This document shows, piece after piece, positions 15,070 through 17,210 of a stretch of DNA of 17,210 nt (position 1 is its first letter; each line of letters begins with the position of its first letter). The stretch comes from an uncultured Lachnospiraceae bacterium. Its GTDB lineage: Bacteria; Bacillota; Clostridia; Lachnospirales; Lachnospiraceae. The position numbers and the translations under genes are program-made. The notes below the pieces were generated by a model, which was given only the letters and a program-made list of their open reading frames with translations, did not search any database and was not told the origin of the DNA. The stretch covers positions 1-17,210 of the forward strand of contig CAOKHR010000018.1 in NCBI GenBank assembly GCA_948468325.1, in the 5' to 3' direction.

Positions 15070-15663
15070 CTATAAACGAAACCGTTTTTTTATTTCTTCA
15101 AAATCATTTCGGAATACCGTACTTTTCATCCCCGCAAATCCGGCTCCCTCTGCATTTTTTTCCATATCATCAATAAACAGGCATTCATCCGGAACCAGCT
15201 GATAAGCGTCCAGTATATGCCGGTAAATTCTGACATCCGGCTTAACCGCATGTACATCTGATGATATGACAATTCCGTCAAAATAATCAAAAGGCAGAAA
15301 CTTTGGAAAATAATCATAAAACTCATCGCTGGCATTGGAAAGAACATAAATCCTGTATCCCTTTTGCTTTGCATATTCACAAAATTCAAATGCTCCGCTG
15401 ACCGGCTTTATGCAGACCTGCCATCCGTATATACACTTTTTGAGAGACTCATGCATATGCTGCGGTATACGTGCTTTGACACTCGCATATTTTCCTTCAT
15501 TCGTAATATTTCCCAAATCTCCCTGCACCCACTCCGGCCCGTCAAACAGCTCTTGTTTTATGACGGTTCTCTCTTCCTTAGTCTGACAGTACAATTCCAG
15601 CGGAACATCCGGATTGTAGGTAAGAAGTACATTTCCCATGTCAAATATGATATTTTTTATCAT
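15070..15663 (-). CDS. HAD-superfamily phosphatase, YihX-like subfamily IA
   Basis: 197 residues, normal length for the subfamily. HAD motifs: FDMGNVLL (7-14, nucleophile Asp8, with Gly in place of the usual +2 Asp), VLSNAS (107-112, Ser109), VKPDVRIY (140-147, Lys141) and FIDDMEKN (163-170, Asp165/Asp166). The FDxGNV start and KPxxxIY pattern match YihX, a sugar-phosphate (glucose-1-phosphate) phosphatase in E. coli; the true substrate here is unknown. It is the first gene of the operon, with ribosome site AAGGAGG and a consensus promoter immediately upstream. A sugar-phosphate substrate would fit the downstream envelope-glycan genes, but that is inference. Confidence 0.9.
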   Translation of the reverse strand: MIKNIIFDMGNVLLTYNPDVPLELYCQTKEERTVIKQELFDGPEWVQGDLGNITNEGKYASVKARIPQHMHESLKKCIYGWQVCIKPVSGAFEFCEYAKQKGYRIYVLSNASDEFYDYFPKFLPFDYFDGIVISSDVHAVKPDVRIYRHILDAYQLVPDECLFIDDMEKNAEGAGFAGMKSTVFRNDFEEIKKRFRL

Positions 15664-15688
15664 ATGTCCTCCTTGTTGTTAATGATTT

Positions 15689-15717
15689 ATTATACGATAT
15701 TTTCCGGTATTCTGCAA
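15689..15717 (-). promoter_or_regulatory. Consensus sigma-A promoter of the HAD-to-YfhO operon
   Basis: On the minus strand TTGCAG (15712-15717), a 17-bp spacer and a perfect TATAAT (15689-15694), about 25 bp before the HAD ATG with AAGGAGG in between. It is the only clear promoter for the five packed genes, so it probably drives all of them. Confidence 0.8.
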
Positions 15718-15742
15718 GATACGGCAGCGTAAGAAAATCGTG

Positions 15743-15785
15743 AAAAAAACAGCGGCGCTTCTGCATTTAACAGAAGTACCGCTGT
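15743..15785 (-). terminator. Rho-independent terminator of the histidine kinase gene
   Basis: Read on the minus strand: ACAGCGGTACTTCTG, loop TTAAATG, CAGAAGCGCCGCTGT, then a run of Ts (complement of the A-run 15743-15749). The 15-bp stem has one small internal mismatch. It lies 45 bp after the kinase stop and also insulates the HAD operon promoter. Confidence 0.9.
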
Positions 15786-15830
15786 CCCAGTTATTTACCT
15801 CGTACAACGTACGTTTTTCCATATGCTTTT

Positions 15831-17210
15831 TTATTTTAAAACCCGAAATGCCACCGTAACAGCAAATAAATCTGCGATTGTCTCAATTGCAAAAGTTCCT
15901 CCGCAGGCCTCTGTAAAACTTTTTGCAATCGAAAGTCCCAGTCCGCTGCCTCCGTCTGTACGGCTTTCATCCCCACGTACAAAGCGTCCGGCAAAATCTG
16001 TCTGCTGGTTTAACTCCTGGCTGGAAGTGTTTCTTATACTTGCCGCGGCATAATCTCCTTCTTTTTTCAGAGTAATATAGACTCTGGAACCTTCCAGAGA
16101 ATATTTCAGGGCGTTTCCAATCAGATTCTGAAATACACGGTACATCCGTCCGCCGTCCGCCTGCACGAGCAATGCTTCTTTTGGTATATCTGTTTTTATT
16201 GCAACCGGACTGTTTTGAATGATTTCTTCCATATCCGCAAGTGTCTGTTCTATAAGTCTTCCAAGATCCAGTTCTTTCAGTTCCACATCCAACTGCCCCG
16301 AAGCAGCTTTGCTGACTGCAAATACATCCTGTACCATATTTCTTAAACGTTCTGATTTTTCATCCAAAATCCGGATGTAATCTCTGATATACTCCGGCAA
16401 ATCCTCTTCCTGTTTCAAAATCTGAATGTAACTGATGATTGATGTCAGCGGCGTCTTAATGTCGTGAGAAACATTTGCAACAAGCTCTACTTTCATACGT
16501 TCACTTCCCGTCCGCTCTTCTACCGCAGTTTCAAAGCCTTTGCGGATGTCATCCAGTTCTTCTGCCATATGCCGTATATCCTCATCCTGCACCGATATTG
16601 CGGTATTTTCCGTATACCCTTCGGGCATCCCGGTATGACACGCCCTTTCAGGGCGGTCACTTAATGTATAATTTCCGCTGCGGATCATGGAAATCTGCTT
16701 AGACAGCTTTTCCAGATCAACTGCAAACTGTCTGTTCTTCCGCTGGTAAATATACTCTGTAATGAAAAGTGCGATAGAAAACGCAAGCGATACAAAAATC
16801 CATCCGGCATCCGTTCCTGTCCGAAAGCCTCTGTATAATGCGAAAACAAGCAGCACTATAAAAAAGCATCCCTGCGCAAATGTCAGAAAAACAATACCGT
16901 AAGAACGTCTGACAATCCGTCCGGAAAGTGGCAGTGTAAAACCTCTGCTTTCCAGAACTGCTGCAAACTTTCCAAGGCATCCCTTTTTATAACTTCCTTT
17001 GTTGTGAACCAGATCCGAAACAAATATGTGAATGAGCCAGAAAACAAGCAATATCCACCCGGTCTGTTCCGAAATACTCTCTATAAAATATCCCGTCATC
17101 TCAGAAGCATATTCTTCAGATGAAAGATACGCATAACTAAGTTCCGCTGAGTAATCCCCGAAATTGCCGTACACTGAGTTACGGTTCAGCAGAGATACCG
17201 TCATAATTAA
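15831..17210 (-). CDS. Sensor histidine kinase, 5' end outside the window
   Basis: The frame is open to the right edge. The ATG at 17204 has no first TM helix or ribosome site in view, so the true start is probably beyond the window. Numbering from 17204: extracellular segment (1-48), TM segments at about 50-66, 103-124 and 133-152, linker with a repeat-derived insert (179-198), coiled region, HisKA box VSHDIKTPLTS (His247 in 245-255), N-box FQNLIGNALKYS (358-369), RNTS (391-394) in place of a G1 motif, FVRGDESR and G2 box GSGLGLS (419-425). The RNTS...RFVRGDESR layout occurs in many Firmicute kinases. It would sense an extracytoplasmic signal and phosphorylate a response regulator, presumably encoded just outside the window. 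Its distance from the vanG-type genes gives no reason to call it VanS. Confidence 0.9.
   Translation of the reverse strand, partial: LIMTVSLLNRNSVYGNFGDYSAELSYAYLSSEEYASEMTGYFIESISEQTGWILLVFWLIHIFVSDLVHNKGSYKKGCLGKFAAVLESRGFTLPLSGRIVRRSYGIVFLTFAQGCFFIVLLVFALYRGFRTGTDAGWIFVSLAFSIALFITEYIYQRKNRQFAVDLEKLSKQISMIRSGNYTLSDRPERACHTGMPEGYTENTAISVQDEDIRHMAEELDDIRKGFETAVEERTGSERMKVELVANVSHDIKTPLTSIISYIQILKQEEDLPEYIRDYIRILDEKSERLRNMVQDVFAVSKAASGQLDVELKELDLGRLIEQTLADMEEIIQNSPVAIKTDIPKEALLVQADGGRMYRVFQNLIGNALKYSLEGSRVYITLKKEGDYAAASIRNTSSQELNQQTDFAGRFVRGDESRTDGGSGLGLSIAKSFTEACGGTFAIETIADLFAVTVAFRVLK
16613..16670 (+). repeat. Palindromic dispersed repeat, copy C (58 bp), inside the histidine kinase gene
   Basis: TATACCCTTCGGGCATCCCG, then GTATGACA, stem CGCCCT-TTC-AGGGCG, GTC and TTAATGTATA. 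It keeps the TATAC/GTATA ends, the GGGCATCCC core and the GACA/GTC-flanked second stem of copies A and B, with different stem and loop bases. Read on the minus strand it is open in the kinase frame and encodes about residues 179-198. Confidence 0.82.

Noticed and set aside
15831..17210. Calling the histidine kinase VanS because vanG-type genes are in the window
   Set aside because: It lies over 7 kb away on the opposite strand behind an unrelated operon with its own terminator and promoter, and no response regulator is visible.

Overview
This window looks like chromosome from a low-to-moderate-GC Firmicute, most likely a gut Clostridia/Lachnospiraceae member. That placement is an inference from strong AGGAGG-type ribosome sites, AT-rich consensus sigma-A promoters, and the gene families present (VanG-type ligase, split VanT, LtaS-like and YfhO-like proteins, SCP2/TetR lipid cluster). 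No rRNA, tRNA, CRISPR array, transposase or phage gene was seen.

Left region (1-4502). A minus-strand operon runs towards the left edge in the order SCP2-like lipid-binding protein, alpha/beta hydrolase, stand-alone condensation-type acyltransferase, acyl carrier protein, AMP-forming acyl ligase (cut by the window edge). A TetR regulator is divergent from it. Two near-identical TGACC-N3-GGTCA palindromes and a promoter for each direction lie in the shared intergenic region. It reads as a compact, TetR-regulated acyl-activation and acyl-transfer pathway whose product is unknown. This is the best candidate here for an undescribed system.

Middle region (4503-8408, plus strand). This is a VanG-type D-Ala-D-Ser module: a D-alanine:D-serine ligase-like protein, a membrane protein matching the N-terminal half of VanT, and a separate alanine/serine racemase matching the C-terminal half. 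The two VanT halves are separated by about 560 bp of non-coding DNA that contains two kinds of repeat. No VanXY or VanX/VanY gene and no adjacent VanR/VanS pair is visible, so the module alone does not imply glycopeptide resistance.

Right region (8405-15717, minus strand). A consensus promoter near 15700 starts a tightly packed five-gene operon: HAD phosphatase, chorismate mutase with an extra C-terminal domain, secreted transglutaminase-like multidomain protein, LTA-synthase-family membrane sulfatase-fold enzyme, and YfhO-family membrane protein. The last three suggest cell-envelope polymer synthesis or decoration. The operon converges on the racemase gene with a 4-bp stop overlap. At the right edge (15831-17210) is a sensor histidine kinase whose N-terminus lies outside the window, followed by a clear terminator.

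Dispersed repeats. A 58-59 bp element with TATAC ends and two internal stem-loops occurs three times (3762, 6811, 16613), with a partial direct copy at 3817 and a degenerate inverted partial copy at 6866. The stems are kept while their bases change, so the structure appears to be selected. One copy lies in frame inside the histidine kinase gene and encodes about 20 residues of the linker before the histidine-phosphotransfer domain. A separate 138-bp imperfect palindrome with 20-bp terminal inverted repeats sits just upstream of the racemase.
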